Shown here in pieces: positions 1 to 9,087 of a DNA stretch of 64,000 nucleotides. Each line of letters starts with the position of its first letter. The first letter of the stretch is position 1. Both the position numbers and the translations under genes were made by a program. The DNA is from Pseudomonadota bacterium (lineage in GTDB: Bacteria > Desulfobacterota > Desulfobulbia > Desulfobulbales > Desulfocapsaceae): assembly GCA_018817385.1 (NCBI GenBank), contig JAHIUA010000035.1, positions 1 to 64,000 of the forward strand, in the 5' to 3' direction. The notes beneath the pieces were generated by a model. The model saw only the letters and a program-made list of their open reading frames with translations, was not told where the DNA came from and did not search any database.

Positions 1-1
1 C

Positions 2-238
2 GGCAGATGTGATATGAGATTCGCAAAACGTTTATTAAATGATAACACTCTAACCCAAATTGGACTGACAGAATCTCCTGCTGTAGATTCAGATTTATAC
101 ACTTCAGTACAGGAACAGTTGGCTTCTCAAGAAGTTATTGATAATCAGAATTATAGCTATTCTTTGACGTGGGAATGTGGTGGATTTGGAACTTATGACA
201 ATCTTTATGCTGTAAGATTCAAATATCGCCTGCAGTGA
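2..238 (+). CDS. C-terminal part of a secreted hypothetical protein (5' end outside window)
   Basis: The frame is open from the first bases of the window, so the start probably lies upstream; an internal ATG sits at 14. No known function is recognised. The tail (an IDN-x2-Y-x-Y block, then an aromatic-rich VRFKYRL end) resembles the C-terminus of the secreted protein at 1612-2205 in order and spacing (IIDNLQYTYG, then a VTYTL end). I infer a paralogous pair. Codon use is AT-rich compared with most of the window. The stop lies directly against the truncated mscS remnant, so this gene may sit at a recombination boundary. Confidence 0.5.
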   Translation, partial: GRCDMRFAKRLLNDNTLTQIGLTESPAVDSDLYTSVQEQLASQEVIDNQNYSYSLTWECGGFGTYDNLYAVRFKYRLQ

Positions 239-239
239 A

Positions 240-595
240 GAGCGGCGGGTCGATTTGGTGTTCGGTATCGGCTACGGTGACGACATCAGCCATGCAGCCA
301 TGCCCGACACGTGCTTGCGGATGTCGTCAGCAAGCACCCTTTGGTGTTACCCCCCCCGGAACCAGTCATCCAGGTTCATGAGCTGGCGGAGTCTTCAGTA
401 AACTTTATCTGCCGTCCATGGGCGAAAAAAAATGATTACTGGGATCTGACCCGGATGGTTAAGGAACGTTTTGATGCTGAGGGCATTTCCTTTCCCTTTC
501 CACAACAGGATGTGCACTTCTTCCAGGAATCACTGCAAATGCTTTCAAAATCCTCCTCCACTGCAGAACCGCAACAAGTGCACGAGGTAACTTGA
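240..595 (+). pseudogene. mscS: Fragment of an MscS-type mechanosensitive channel gene, truncated and frameshifted
   Basis: Two frames together encode the C-terminal cytoplasmic part of a small-conductance mechanosensitive channel: RRVDLVFGIGYGDDISHA in one frame (from 243), then VLADVVSKHPLVL, SSVNFICRPWAKK, DYWDLT and ISFPFPQQDVHF in another (311-580). These are typical MscS C-terminal motifs. The frame change coincides with an 8-bp tandem duplication of AGCCATGC (288-295 and 296-303). Removing one copy restores DDISHARHVLADVV in one frame. All transmembrane and pore parts are missing, because the fragment starts right after the upstream ORF. It is therefore a 5'-deleted and frameshifted remnant. 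Confidence 0.85.
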
Positions 596-1090
596 CGGAT
601 ATCGACGACGACAATGCTGTTTAAAAAACACTAAGGGTGAAATTTGACTCGTAAAGGAATGCATTCATTCTGATGCTTCCCTTACGGGTCCCATGCCGCC
701 GTCTGTCAGGGCGGCGATGAGATCACAGCCTGTGCCATGGAATATTCGCTGAGGTCCTGATTAGTAGAGTATTGTTTCCTGCCCATGACGCCAACCTCAA
801 ACGCCAGTGAGTGGCAGAGCGAAACGCAGATAGCCCTACCCTATCTGTCGAAGTTGTGCATTTCTCCTGCCTCTTCGAGAGGAGATGCCTCCTTTGCGCC
901 TCCTCTTTCAGTCCCTTCATGAGTTAGTGCGGTCATGGAGAAAAAGATAATCAGGATTAAGGTAAATCTGTGACTTCTCCTCAATGTTTAATATTGCCAC
1001 CGGCAGCCTCTTAACGTCCTGTTCTATCACCATCTTTTTACAATGGTCATTTGTACCCATGTAAAACGTTAGGGAATTATGTTATAGTAC
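596..1090. other. Intergenic stretch without a supportable gene
   Basis: No ORF here looks like a protein gene. An imperfect stem-loop lies at 650-686 (CGTAA/TTACG with GGAA/TTCC inside), just after the mscS remnant. A GC-rich CCGCC/GGCGG hairpin follows near 700. At the right end, TATAGT (1083-1088) preceded by TG is a possible extended -10 for the structured RNA that follows. Confidence 0.4.
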
Positions 1091-1097
1091 TATTGAA

Positions 1098-1170
1098 TAA
1101 AGACAAAGCCAACACTGCCGCAAGACAGGGACGGAAAGCCACAGGTCTTCAATAGATGTACCTACTTACC
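1098..1170 (+). ncRNA. Candidate c-di-GMP-I (GEMM) riboswitch-like RNA, degenerate
   Basis: The core GGACGGAAAGCCACAGG (1129-1145) closely matches the conserved GGACGCAAAGCCACGGG signature of GEMM/c-di-GMP-I riboswitches. It is preceded by a short stem closed by a GCAA tetraloop (CTGCC-GCAA-GACAG, 1115-1128), as in GEMM P1b. A 5' CAAAGCCAAC resembles the usual GCAAACC-type strand, and a 3' CCTACTTACC resembles the GCCGGGUUACC-type end. AGGT (1142-1145) can pair with ACCT (1160-1163). A possible extended -10 (TGTTATAGT) ends about 10 bases upstream. The outer P1a pairing is not obvious and one core base differs, so it may be a decayed or variant copy. The nearest convincing downstream gene is the secreted protein at 1612. 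Confidence 0.45.
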
Positions 1171-1611
1171 CCATTTAACCCAGCCCGAATCTTGGCTTTA
1201 TTGCAATAAACAGGGGCAGAGTAAAATTAATTGCTTCAAAGTGGCTAAACCGAGTCCTAATGCTACTCTGACACCATTTATTAATCAGGCATTATCAATA
1301 AGTTGGAATGCTCCATTTAAGGCAAATATTTTAGGGATGATCGTAAGCAAGCAGATCAGGAAGACAATGATGTTAGCGGTTCTAGCCATTCCTCTTGTTG
1401 TCCTTATATCTACCAATACTATTTGACTATCTCTTTTCACTCCTATATTGTGAAAGGATAGCATCTAGTTAGATGACTAAGGTGTGTTTTCAAACTCCAA
1501 ATGTATATTTGACCGACATTGCAAAGATCTATTCGGAAAAAAGAATGACGTTTTTTACACGAATGATCTGGTATCATCTTGTAGGGTTAGATTTAATTCA
1601 AGGAGGGATTT
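1171..1611. other. Intergenic AT-rich stretch; weak 61-codon ORF only
   Basis: A GTG-started ORF at 1241-1426 encodes 61 residues with a hydrophobic tail (MLAVLAIPLVVLIS). It has no clear ribosome binding site and no recognisable family, so I do not call it a gene. A good Shine-Dalgarno for the next gene lies at about 1600-1606. Confidence 0.3.
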
Positions 1612-2205
1612 ATGAAAAAAATATTATTTTCAACTAGTTTACTAGCCATTTTGTTTTACACGTCTTTATTATATGGAGCTGAAAAGGTAGTTGTTATTCC
1701 TCTTAATGTGCAAAAAGTTGCATTTGAAAAAAAGACATTCCAGTACAATCTTCCACCTTCAGCGTTCACACGTGTCATGAAAGGCGAATCGGGTAATTTT
1801 ATATCTGGTGAGTGGTTATATTTGTATCCAGACTTGGTATTAGGTATTGCGGCTCCTCTTCACCTCGATGATGGGGCAGAAATTACTGATTTTACATGCT
1901 ATACTTATGATAATGACATTATGCAAAGTGTTCATAATAATAGTTCTTCCAAATTATGGCGGCGTTCAACTTTATCACCCGATGCAGAAACTGTTGCTTA
2001 CATAGCGACTATGGAAACAACAGGTGCCTCTACCTCACTTCAATCATTTTCTGCACCATCAATTGATTATCCCATTATTGATAATTTACAGTATACCTAT
2101 GGTGTCTACATGTTGTGTAGAATAACAAATCTTGCTATTCCAATAAATAGTATCCGATTTTATGGTTGTAGTGTAACGTATACACTCGATGTGATGACAC
2201 AATAA
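1612..2205 (+). CDS. Secreted hypothetical protein, probable beta-sandwich
   Basis: A 197-residue protein with a clear Sec signal peptide (MKKILF, a hydrophobic stretch, cleavage around YGA-EK at residue 24). The start is supported by AAGGAGGG about 6 bases upstream. The mature part is rich in alternating aromatic and polar residues, with phrases such as APLHLDDGAEITDFTCYTYD and IIDNLQYTYGVYML. This resembles a widespread class of small secreted beta-rich proteins of unknown function; that recognition is from memory and tentative. Its tail resembles the partial protein at the window's left edge. Low GC compared with the downstream efflux operon suggests acquisition. A riboswitch-like RNA lies about 440 bases upstream. 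Confidence 0.75.
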   Translation: MKKILFSTSLLAILFYTSLLYGAEKVVVIPLNVQKVAFEKKTFQYNLPPSAFTRVMKGESGNFISGEWLYLYPDLVLGIAAPLHLDDGAEITDFTCYTYDNDIMQSVHNNSSSKLWRRSTLSPDAETVAYIATMETTGASTSLQSFSAPSIDYPIIDNLQYTYGVYMLCRITNLAIPINSIRFYGCSVTYTLDVMTQ

Positions 2206-2510
2206 ATTTGTCAGCATAATGTTTCTGCAAATTGATGAGTTTATATATCGTCTGCGAGCGTGCAGGCTAGAAATATTATGATTTGTTCAAGTGTATCGAG
2301 CGATTGGTTGCAGCAGAGATTTGACCTGCCAATCCTATTCACTTTTCATATCTGCCGACAAAAGGCGTCTACTATATATGTCAAATTCAGCAACACAGTT
2401 CAATTGAACAGTAACAATACCTCCCTAACCCAATGGAGGGGGCTAAAGACCCTCTACGCATGCAATCCGAGGTGCTGGCGCATTGATGCAACTCGTAACC
2501 TTTCTCTTTA
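2206..2510. other. Intergenic region between convergent genes
   Basis: No convincing gene is present. Small inverted repeats at 2422-2440 (CCTCC/GGAGG) and 2435-2454 (GAGGG/CCCTC) could end transcription from either side, but neither is followed by a clear T-run. Confidence 0.3.
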
Positions 2511-3935
2511 TCAGTAGGTAGCTTGCCCAGAACTTTCAGCAGGTTCTTGCGGCGTGTTCGCGGCTGTCTGGTCACCTTTTAGATAGGGGATCAGGGACTC
2601 TCCGGTGGCGGTTGTCAGGCCCTGACGATTGGTGTAGAGGGCGACAAGAGCCAGAGCCAGACGAGACTGAGTCCGTACCAGATCACGTTGCACCTCGTTC
2701 AAACGGGACAACGATTCCTGCCCCGCCCTGTATCCTTCCTGAACCAGGTCCCGGGTCTGCTCCACGAGCTGCTCCGAAGCACGCTGCAGGAGGAGCTGCT
2801 GGCGGGCTTGTTCCAGCCTGGTAATGGCTTGTCGGACTTCGCTCGACACTTTATTTCTCTGTTGTTCCAGAAGTCTTGCCACCTCTCGCTTGGAGGCCCT
2901 TGCCTCGGCAATTCGGGCCTGATCGCCACCACCTCGAAAGAGGTTGCAGGAGAGGTTGAGAGAAAGGGCTGAGCCGAAATCAGCACCCTCAAAATCCACA
3001 TCATCTGCCCGGTTGCCATCTACAGAACCATTCAAGGAAACCTTGGGATACAAGGCGGCCTGGTTGACCCCGACAGTTGATTCAGCCTGCTGCAGGTTCA
3101 CTTCCTGGCCCAATAAATCTGGGCGATGACTCAGTGCCGTCTGCAACAACTGTTCTGGGGATAGTTCGTAAAACTGCTCTTCCTCCACCATCTCCACCTT
3201 GGCCAATGCCAGCCCCTCTGGCATCTGGCCACTTTTTCTTCCCAACAGGACGGCCAGGCCGGAGAAGGCCAGTTCATAGTCCCGCTCTGCGATCAGGATA
3301 TCGCTACGGGCATTGTTCATCTGGACCTGAAAGTTGAGCACCTCAGAAAGCGCTCCTGCCCCCAGCTCCATACGGATACGGGCTTCGGCCAGCTGTTGGG
3401 CATTAAATTTGAAATCGGCCTCAGCAATGGCCTTATTAGAGAGGGCCAGTTGAGCCCCGTAGTAACTTTCAGCCACGGATTGAAGGAGAAGCCGCATGCC
3501 ATCTCTTCTCGCCTGTTCGCTTTCCTGCTGCCCATAGTCAGCAATCAGGTTGGAAAACTTTCGCGAAAATCCGTCAAAAAGGAGCCAGGAGGCAGCCAGA
3601 GAAAGCTGATACGTTTCGTTGTCCCGGTCCACATCCACTCCAGACAGGAGTAACGACTGGCTGGCAGCATCGTTTTCAGACAACCTGCTGGCGGCAGCAG
3701 AGGTGCTGGCATCAATGCTTGGCCAATAGAGGGCCCGAGCCTGATCGATCCGTTGCCTGGCCGCCTCCACCCGCTCTGCAGCTGCCGCAAGTGTTGGATT
3801 GTCAGCAAGAGCAATACGCTGGGCAGTTTCCAGATCCAGAACCCGCAGTTGATCCAAGGTCTCGGCTGCCACCCTAAGGGGTGTGGCCATCATACTACTC
3901 ACTACCAGTAGAAGAAAAATTGCTTTTCCGCTCAT
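2511..3935 (-). CDS. TolC-family outer-membrane efflux channel
   Basis: Outer-membrane component of a tripartite RND efflux pump. The ATG at 3935 is preferred over the upstream in-frame ATG at 3968: it follows a GGCAGGAG ribosome binding site and begins a good signal peptide (SGKAIFLLLVVSSMMATPLRVAAE). The mature protein has the two-fold outer-membrane-factor pattern: LETAQRIALADNPTLAAAAERVEAARQRIDQARA in the first half and QQAESTVGVNQAALYPKVSLNGS in the second, with long coiled-coil helices near residues 345-440. It starts 17 bases after the RND gene stop, so it is the last gene of the marR-MFP-RND-tolC operon. The substrate cannot be told from sequence. Confidence 0.93.
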   Translation of the reverse strand: MSGKAIFLLLVVSSMMATPLRVAAETLDQLRVLDLETAQRIALADNPTLAAAAERVEAARQRIDQARALYWPSIDASTSAAASRLSENDAASQSLLLSGVDVDRDNETYQLSLAASWLLFDGFSRKFSNLIADYGQQESEQARRDGMRLLLQSVAESYYGAQLALSNKAIAEADFKFNAQQLAEARIRMELGAGALSEVLNFQVQMNNARSDILIAERDYELAFSGLAVLLGRKSGQMPEGLALAKVEMVEEEQFYELSPEQLLQTALSHRPDLLGQEVNLQQAESTVGVNQAALYPKVSLNGSVDGNRADDVDFEGADFGSALSLNLSCNLFRGGGDQARIAEARASKREVARLLEQQRNKVSSEVRQAITRLEQARQQLLLQRASEQLVEQTRDLVQEGYRAGQESLSRLNEVQRDLVRTQSRLALALVALYTNRQGLTTATGESLIPYLKGDQTAANTPQEPAESSGQATY

Positions 3936-3951
3936 GTCTCCTGCCCTCTTC

Positions 3952-6900
3952 TTATAATTCCTGTCCATCAGTCAAATGGGTCCGAGGCTCAACCGCTTCT
4001 CGCGACATCCATACTCCACTCCTTCCCTTAACTACCACCCTGCGCAGGTCATTGAGAATCACCAGCAGGCTGGGAATCAGCACCAGGGTCAGGCCCGTGG
4101 CAAAGATCACCCCTCCGGCCACTGACAGGGCCATGGGAATCAAAAACTTGGCCTGCATATCTGTCTCCATGATCAAAGGGGCCAACCCCCCGACGGTACT
4201 GATGGAAGTGAGGAAGATGGCCCGAAAGCGTCTGGCTCCACCCTGGATAATGGCATTAAAAAGAGCCATCCCCTCTTCCAGGTTCCTATTCACCCGCTCA
4301 ATGAGGACTATGGCATCATTGATCACCACCCCTGAGAGGGCCACCATGCCGAAGATAGACATCATGGACAGGTTATAGCCCATAAGGAGATGGCCGGCAA
4401 TAGCCCCGATAATCCCGAAAGGGATAGTAAAGAGAATGATAAAGGGCTGGACATAGGAACGAAACATGGTAGCGATGATGACAAAAATCCCGACCAGGGC
4501 AATGGGAAATCCGACTTTCAGGGAAGAAAAAGATTCCCGGGTATTTTTCTTGGATCCCTGCATGGAGAGGTAGAGGTCCGGGTACTTCCCTTTCAACTCC
4601 CGGAAAGTGGTTCGGGCCAGTTCTTCGAATATCTCCCCGGAATTGGCCTTGTGACTGTCCACCTCCGCTGTGACCACAATGCGGCGCATGCCGTCCGTAC
4701 GGGAAATGGTGGAATAGCCGGGGGCAAAGCTTATGTTAGCCACCGAAAGCAAGGGGATCTCCTGACCATCAGCGGTGCGAATATGCACTTTTTCAAAGTC
4801 GGACATACGACTGCGCTCAGCAGCCGGGTAACGGACCTTGACCCGGATATCATCGCTCCCCCGCTGGAGACGAAAGGCCTCCTGGCCAAAAAAACCGGCA
4901 TTAATCTGCCGAGCCAGGTCATCCACGGAAAGACCAAGGGTGGTGGCCTCGGGTTTAAGACTGAGTTGCAGTTCGTTCTTGCCCTGACTGTAATCGGAAC
5001 GGATCTGATAGACCCCCTGAAATTCGGCCAGGCTCTCCTGCAGACTCTCAGAGGCCTTGACCAGATCATCCATATTCCGGCCCTGCATCCAGACCTCTAA
5101 CTCAGCCCCGGATGGCCCAGCCGCCATTCCCTCAAAGGTCAGACTCTTCACCCCTGGGATGGTCCCCAACTCCTTTTCCCAGGCAATGAGAAGATCATTG
5201 GAATGGATACCACGATCCTCGGAGGGCAGAAGGATAATCTGGACGGAACCCAGGTTCGGTCCACTGGCCCCCATGGTACCGGACAGGACCTGCCCCACCA
5301 GTATCAGACGCTGGCGGATCAGGGGTTCTCCACTTATGGTCTCTGTCCGCTCAGCCACTCGAATGAAAGCCGCCTCGATCTCTTTCAAAGCTGCAGTGGT
5401 GAGTTCAGGCGGCGTCCCTTCTGGAAACTCCACAGTGGAGGTAACAACAAAGCCATCAAGCTTGGGAAAGACCTGAAATTTGACCAGTCCACCCTTGACC
5501 AGTCCCACACTGAGTATGAGTACGGCAACAGCAAGGGAGAGCGAGACATACCTCCAGTTGAGAACTCGTGTAATAAAGGGAACATAGCGTCTTTCGATAA
5601 AATTTTCCAGCCCCGTACTTACTCCCCTCTGCAGCCGCCCCAGGAGCTCAAAAGGTTTCCACTGCTTGCCCTGACGATTGAGATCCGGCAGATGACTGAG
5701 ATGGGCCGGAAGCAGAAAGAGGGACTCCACCAGGGAAATCAAGAGGCAGGAGACGACCACCATTGGCAGGATGGAAATAAATTTACCCATGACCCCTCCC
5801 ACATAGGAGAGAGGGATGAAGGCGACAATGGTGGTTGTGACGGCCGCAAGCACCGGCATCGCCACCTCTGAAACGCCATTGATCGCAGCCTGCAGAGGTG
5901 GCTCTCCCCGCTTTCTGTGGACATAGATTGCTTCACCCACCACAATGGCGTCATCGACTACGATACCAAGGACCATGATCAGACCGAAGAGGGAGATCAT
6001 ATTAATGGTGGCCCCGATGGACCAGAGGATAAACATGGCGCCGGCGATGGAGATAGGAATACCCAGTCCGGCCCAGAACGACAGACGCAAGTCGAGAAAG
6101 AGCCAGAGGAGGAAGAAGACCAGGCAGAGTCCGATCACGCCGTTGCGGGTAAGGAGATCAATACGGGCTCGCAGGGAATCCGTGGTGTCATAAAAGACGG
6201 TAATATGGGCTCCGGGAGGGAGCATTTTTTGTTTTGTCTCCACAAAGCGCGTAACAGCATCAGAGATTTTAATGGCATCCTCGTCCTCGGTCTTCGAGAC
6301 CTGAACAAACATGGCCGGTTTATCGTTGATGGAGGCAAAAATGGGGTCCTCGCTAAAACCATCTCTGATCTCGGCAATCCGATCCAGAGTGATTATCTCA
6401 CCGCCGGGGCGTGCCAGGACGACAATCTGGGCCAGTTCCTCTCCGGTATACTTACGACCCACCGTCCGTATCCGAATCTCCTCACCGGTAGTCCGTAGCG
6501 TACCGCCGGCCAGATTGAGGCTGGATTTGCGCACGGCAGAGGCCACCTGCTCAAAGGTCAGCCCATAGCTCCGCAAACGCTCCTCCGAGATCTCGATACC
6601 GATCTCATACTCCCTGATACCATAGGCCTCCACCTGCGAGATTTCCGGAAGCTGTTTCACCTCATCCTTGATCTGTTCCCCCCACTGTTTGAGCTGTTTT
6701 TCACTCAGATCTCCGGAAAGGGACAGAAGCATAACCACCTGTTTGCGCACAATCTCACGAATAATGGGATTTTCCGCATCAAGGGGGAAGGTGGATATGG
6801 CATTGACATGGGAGCGAACCTTGTCCAGAACCTCGGAGAGGTCATATCCCTCCTTGACCTCAATGGTGACCGAGGCCATATTTTCTGCCGATTTGGTGGT

Positions 6901-7143
6901 GTACTGCTTGATCCCCTCCACAGACTCCAGGGCCTCTTCAATCTTTTGATTCACCCCCTCCTCCACCTCTTCCGGATCTGCCCCGGGATAGGAAACCGTA
7001 ATGGAAATCATATCGATGGAAAACTCGGGAAAACTTTCACGAACCATGGAGGTGGTGGCAAGAAAGCCCATAAAGAAAATGAGAAAAAGAAGGATATTGG
7101 CAAAAACCGTATTCCGGGCAAAGGATGCAAGCAGCTTATTCAT
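3952..7143 (-). CDS. RND-family efflux transporter, inner-membrane pump
   Basis: A 1063-residue AcrB/HAE1-type proton-driven pump. The N-terminal transmembrane helix is near residues 12-32. A porter domain with typical text (SYPGADPEEVEEGVNQKIEEAL) follows. TM4 has the paired aspartates of the proton relay (GIVVDDAIVVGE). The second half repeats the layout, with ALSGVVINDAIVLIERVNRNLEEG. Length and duplication are normal for the family. The ATG at 7143 overlaps the stop of the adaptor gene (TGATG), which indicates translational coupling. The gene most likely acts with the adaptor upstream and the TolC-like channel downstream, under the MarR regulator. Confidence 0.95.
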   Translation of the reverse strand: MNKLLASFARNTVFANILLFLIFFMGFLATTSMVRESFPEFSIDMISITVSYPGADPEEVEEGVNQKIEEALESVEGIKQYTTKSAENMASVTIEVKEGYDLSEVLDKVRSHVNAISTFPLDAENPIIREIVRKQVVMLLSLSGDLSEKQLKQWGEQIKDEVKQLPEISQVEAYGIREYEIGIEISEERLRSYGLTFEQVASAVRKSSLNLAGGTLRTTGEEIRIRTVGRKYTGEELAQIVVLARPGGEIITLDRIAEIRDGFSEDPIFASINDKPAMFVQVSKTEDEDAIKISDAVTRFVETKQKMLPPGAHITVFYDTTDSLRARIDLLTRNGVIGLCLVFFLLWLFLDLRLSFWAGLGIPISIAGAMFILWSIGATINMISLFGLIMVLGIVVDDAIVVGEAIYVHRKRGEPPLQAAINGVSEVAMPVLAAVTTTIVAFIPLSYVGGVMGKFISILPMVVVSCLLISLVESLFLLPAHLSHLPDLNRQGKQWKPFELLGRLQRGVSTGLENFIERRYVPFITRVLNWRYVSLSLAVAVLILSVGLVKGGLVKFQVFPKLDGFVVTSTVEFPEGTPPELTTAALKEIEAAFIRVAERTETISGEPLIRQRLILVGQVLSGTMGASGPNLGSVQIILLPSEDRGIHSNDLLIAWEKELGTIPGVKSLTFEGMAAGPSGAELEVWMQGRNMDDLVKASESLQESLAEFQGVYQIRSDYSQGKNELQLSLKPEATTLGLSVDDLARQINAGFFGQEAFRLQRGSDDIRVKVRYPAAERSRMSDFEKVHIRTADGQEIPLLSVANISFAPGYSTISRTDGMRRIVVTAEVDSHKANSGEIFEELARTTFRELKGKYPDLYLSMQGSKKNTRESFSSLKVGFPIALVGIFVIIATMFRSYVQPFIILFTIPFGIIGAIAGHLLMGYNLSMMSIFGMVALSGVVINDAIVLIERVNRNLEEGMALFNAIIQGGARRFRAIFLTSISTVGGLAPLIMETDMQAKFLIPMALSVAGGVIFATGLTLVLIPSLLVILNDLRRVVVKGRSGVWMSREAVEPRTHLTDGQEL

Positions 7144-8363
7144 CACTTTTCTCCGTCGGATGGGTCACTGATCTCAACCAGGCTGCGCTCCAGAGGATTG
7201 ACCAGACGAGTGGTGATTACCACCTCCCCCTCCGCAAGTCCCTCACTGATATAAGCCTTGTCCGCCTGGACCCGGGCCACCTTCACCGCTCTGGTTTCCA
7301 GCCGTCCTTCCCGCACCACATAGACACTGTTCTCAAAACTTACGGCCCAGCGGGGTAAGGCTACCACCTGCGGCAATGAACGTCCGGGGATCTCAACACG
7401 GCAGAACATTCCTGCGACCAGGGGAAGTGCGGCAGGACGATCGCCAAACTGTTTCCCTTCCAGGCGCAGGATGACCTTTACAGTCCTGGTCTTTTCATCA
7501 AAGAGACTGACTCGGTCGAGGATGGCCACGGCCTGATTCTTCGGATCTTCTGTCCAGCTCACCTTGCATTGCACTGGCAACAGCCTGGAGAACCAGGCCT
7601 GATCAGCCTTGCCGACACTCTCACCATCGCCGAACTGCAACCATGCCAGGGCATCGCGGCTGTCCACCGGCACCTCCAGCTCAAGAACTGAATCGTCGGC
7701 CAGACCGAGGACAATCTTGCCCGGAGACACATACTGCCCCTTTTCTATATCTTTACTGGTGATCCTGCAGGAAAAAGGGGCAGTCACCCGACAGCGCTCC
7801 AGATTTGTGGCGGCACGGGTCATGGCCTGCCTGACCTGAGCCAGGCGATCAGCGGCTGTATTGGCTGCCTGTTCTGCCTTTTCAACCCCAGCCCTGGTTC
7901 CCACCTTGTTCTTCTCAAAAAGGGTCTGTAGCCGCTGCAGATCTTTTTGGCTCAACTCGCTGTCCCGGCTCAGGATGCCAAGACGTGTCTTATTGCTCTC
8001 ATATTCGCTCCGATAGTCCCGGTCATCGATGGCAAAGAGGAGTTCCCCTGCCGCGATCACCTCACCGGTCTGAAGTCGGGGATGAACCTCGACCACACTT
8101 CCTGCCACCTCGGCAGCAATATCCACCCTGCGGATGGAACGTAGCTCACCATGGGCCTCGATCACCACTGGGACCTCGACAAAGTAAGCAGAAACAGCCT
8201 CCACCTTGAGAGGACGTTCCACCTGCTGGGCCTGAGCTGGAATTTTTTTTCTACTTTTCAAGAAGCGAAAGCCGGCAAAGCTGATTGCCAGAATCAACAG
8301 ACAGGCAACCACCCGGATTATAACCGTTCCACGTACAGATTTTTCTTGTTGCTCACTCATCAT
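7143..8363 (-). CDS. RND efflux periplasmic adaptor (membrane-fusion protein)
   Basis: A 406-residue membrane-fusion protein linking the inner-membrane pump to the TolC-like channel. A single N-terminal membrane anchor (VIIRVVACLLILAISFAGF) is followed by a biotinyl-lipoyl-like domain split by an alpha-hairpin: RRVDIAAEVAGSVVEV before it, APFSCRITSKDIEKGQYVSPG after it. The coiled coil lies around residues 115-180, and beta-barrel and membrane-proximal domains follow. The start overlaps the end of the marR gene, and the stop overlaps the start of the RND gene. Confidence 0.94.
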   Translation of the reverse strand: MMSEQQEKSVRGTVIIRVVACLLILAISFAGFRFLKSRKKIPAQAQQVERPLKVEAVSAYFVEVPVVIEAHGELRSIRRVDIAAEVAGSVVEVHPRLQTGEVIAAGELLFAIDDRDYRSEYESNKTRLGILSRDSELSQKDLQRLQTLFEKNKVGTRAGVEKAEQAANTAADRLAQVRQAMTRAATNLERCRVTAPFSCRITSKDIEKGQYVSPGKIVLGLADDSVLELEVPVDSRDALAWLQFGDGESVGKADQAWFSRLLPVQCKVSWTEDPKNQAVAILDRVSLFDEKTRTVKVILRLEGKQFGDRPAALPLVAGMFCRVEIPGRSLPQVVALPRWAVSFENSVYVVREGRLETRAVKVARVQADKAYISEGLAEGEVVITTRLVNPLERSLVEISDPSDGEK

Positions 8364-8841
8364 CCCTCACCTTCTCCTGCTCTCCAGCTGCCAGGACCTC
8401 TTCCACTCGGGTGAACACCTCGCACCATTTCTCGGCGGTCTCAGGCCCCACCTTTTCCACCAGGTCGACAAAGGTAGCCAGCACTGCCTTTTCAATCTTC
8501 TCCATATGGGTAACTGCCTGTTCAGAGAGGCGAACCACCACCTTTCTGCGGTCCTTCCGGCTGCGTTCCCGATGAAGAAATCCCTTGTCCACCAGCCGCT
8601 CCACCATACATGAAGCCGAAGGAGAAGAAACGCCAAGGAGAACTGCCAGATTAGAGATAGTAGACTCCCCGCAACGTTGGATAGTCATCAAGGTGTGCAT
8701 TTGAGCCATGGAAAGCTCCTCCCCTTTACAGGGAGCACACTCCTCACACAACCTGGATTGGATGGCAAACATCCTGCTTTTCAGTTTTCGCCCCGCCGCG
8801 GCAATGGAGCGAGCCTGTTCTCTTGTTTTATCAGACACCAT
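8353..8841 (-). CDS. MarR-family transcriptional regulator of the efflux operon
   Basis: A 162-residue winged-helix repressor. The DNA-binding core is around residues 62-115: STISNLAVLLGVSSPSASCMVERLVDKGFLHRE, then a wing with RSRKDRRKVVVRL. An N-terminal CEECAPCKGEE cysteine cluster (C32, C35, C38) is unusual for MarR and could sense metals or oxidants; that is inference. It is the first gene of the efflux operon and overlaps the adaptor start. An inverted repeat in its promoter (8880-8894) suggests autoregulation. Confidence 0.9.
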   Translation of the reverse strand: MVSDKTREQARSIAAAGRKLKSRMFAIQSRLCEECAPCKGEELSMAQMHTLMTIQRCGESTISNLAVLLGVSSPSASCMVERLVDKGFLHRERSRKDRRKVVVRLSEQAVTHMEKIEKAVLATFVDLVEKVGPETAEKWCEVFTRVEEVLAAGEQEKVRDDE

Positions 8842-8879
8842 TCTTCCCTTACTACACTTTTCAGGTAATCATCGTTTTG

Positions 8880-8920
8880 TTTAGCATGACTAAATAAAAG
8901 CATCCCTAATCATCTGTCAA
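8880..8920 (-). promoter_or_regulatory. Promoter and operator of the marR-efflux operon
   Basis: On the minus strand a TTGACA (-35, plus 8915-8920) is followed 18 bases later by TATTTA. This -10-like box runs into a perfect inverted repeat TTTAG-N5-CTAAA (8880-8894). An operator over the -10 is the usual layout for a MarR repressor. The -10 is a weak match. Confidence 0.55.
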
Positions 8921-9087
8921 GAATATTCCACCAGGCAAATTCGCCTTTGCACTTCTCAGATTTGTATCGTCTGCTCTTTATTTCCAAGAACTGTAAAAGG
9001 ATTTAGGAAAAATTCCTCTTATCAGCTAAACTATACAGAAAGAGAAGTCGATAAGAAAAGTATGGAAAAAAATATCCATGGAGGACT

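Noticed and set aside
1241-1426. 61-codon ORF with a hydrophobic tail
   Set aside because: GTG start without a ribosome binding site, no family resemblance, and AT-rich sequence makes chance hydrophobic ORFs likely.
2260-2517. 85-codon ORF downstream of the secreted protein
   Set aside because: No ribosome binding site, no recognisable pattern, and it overlaps the end of the tolC-like gene.
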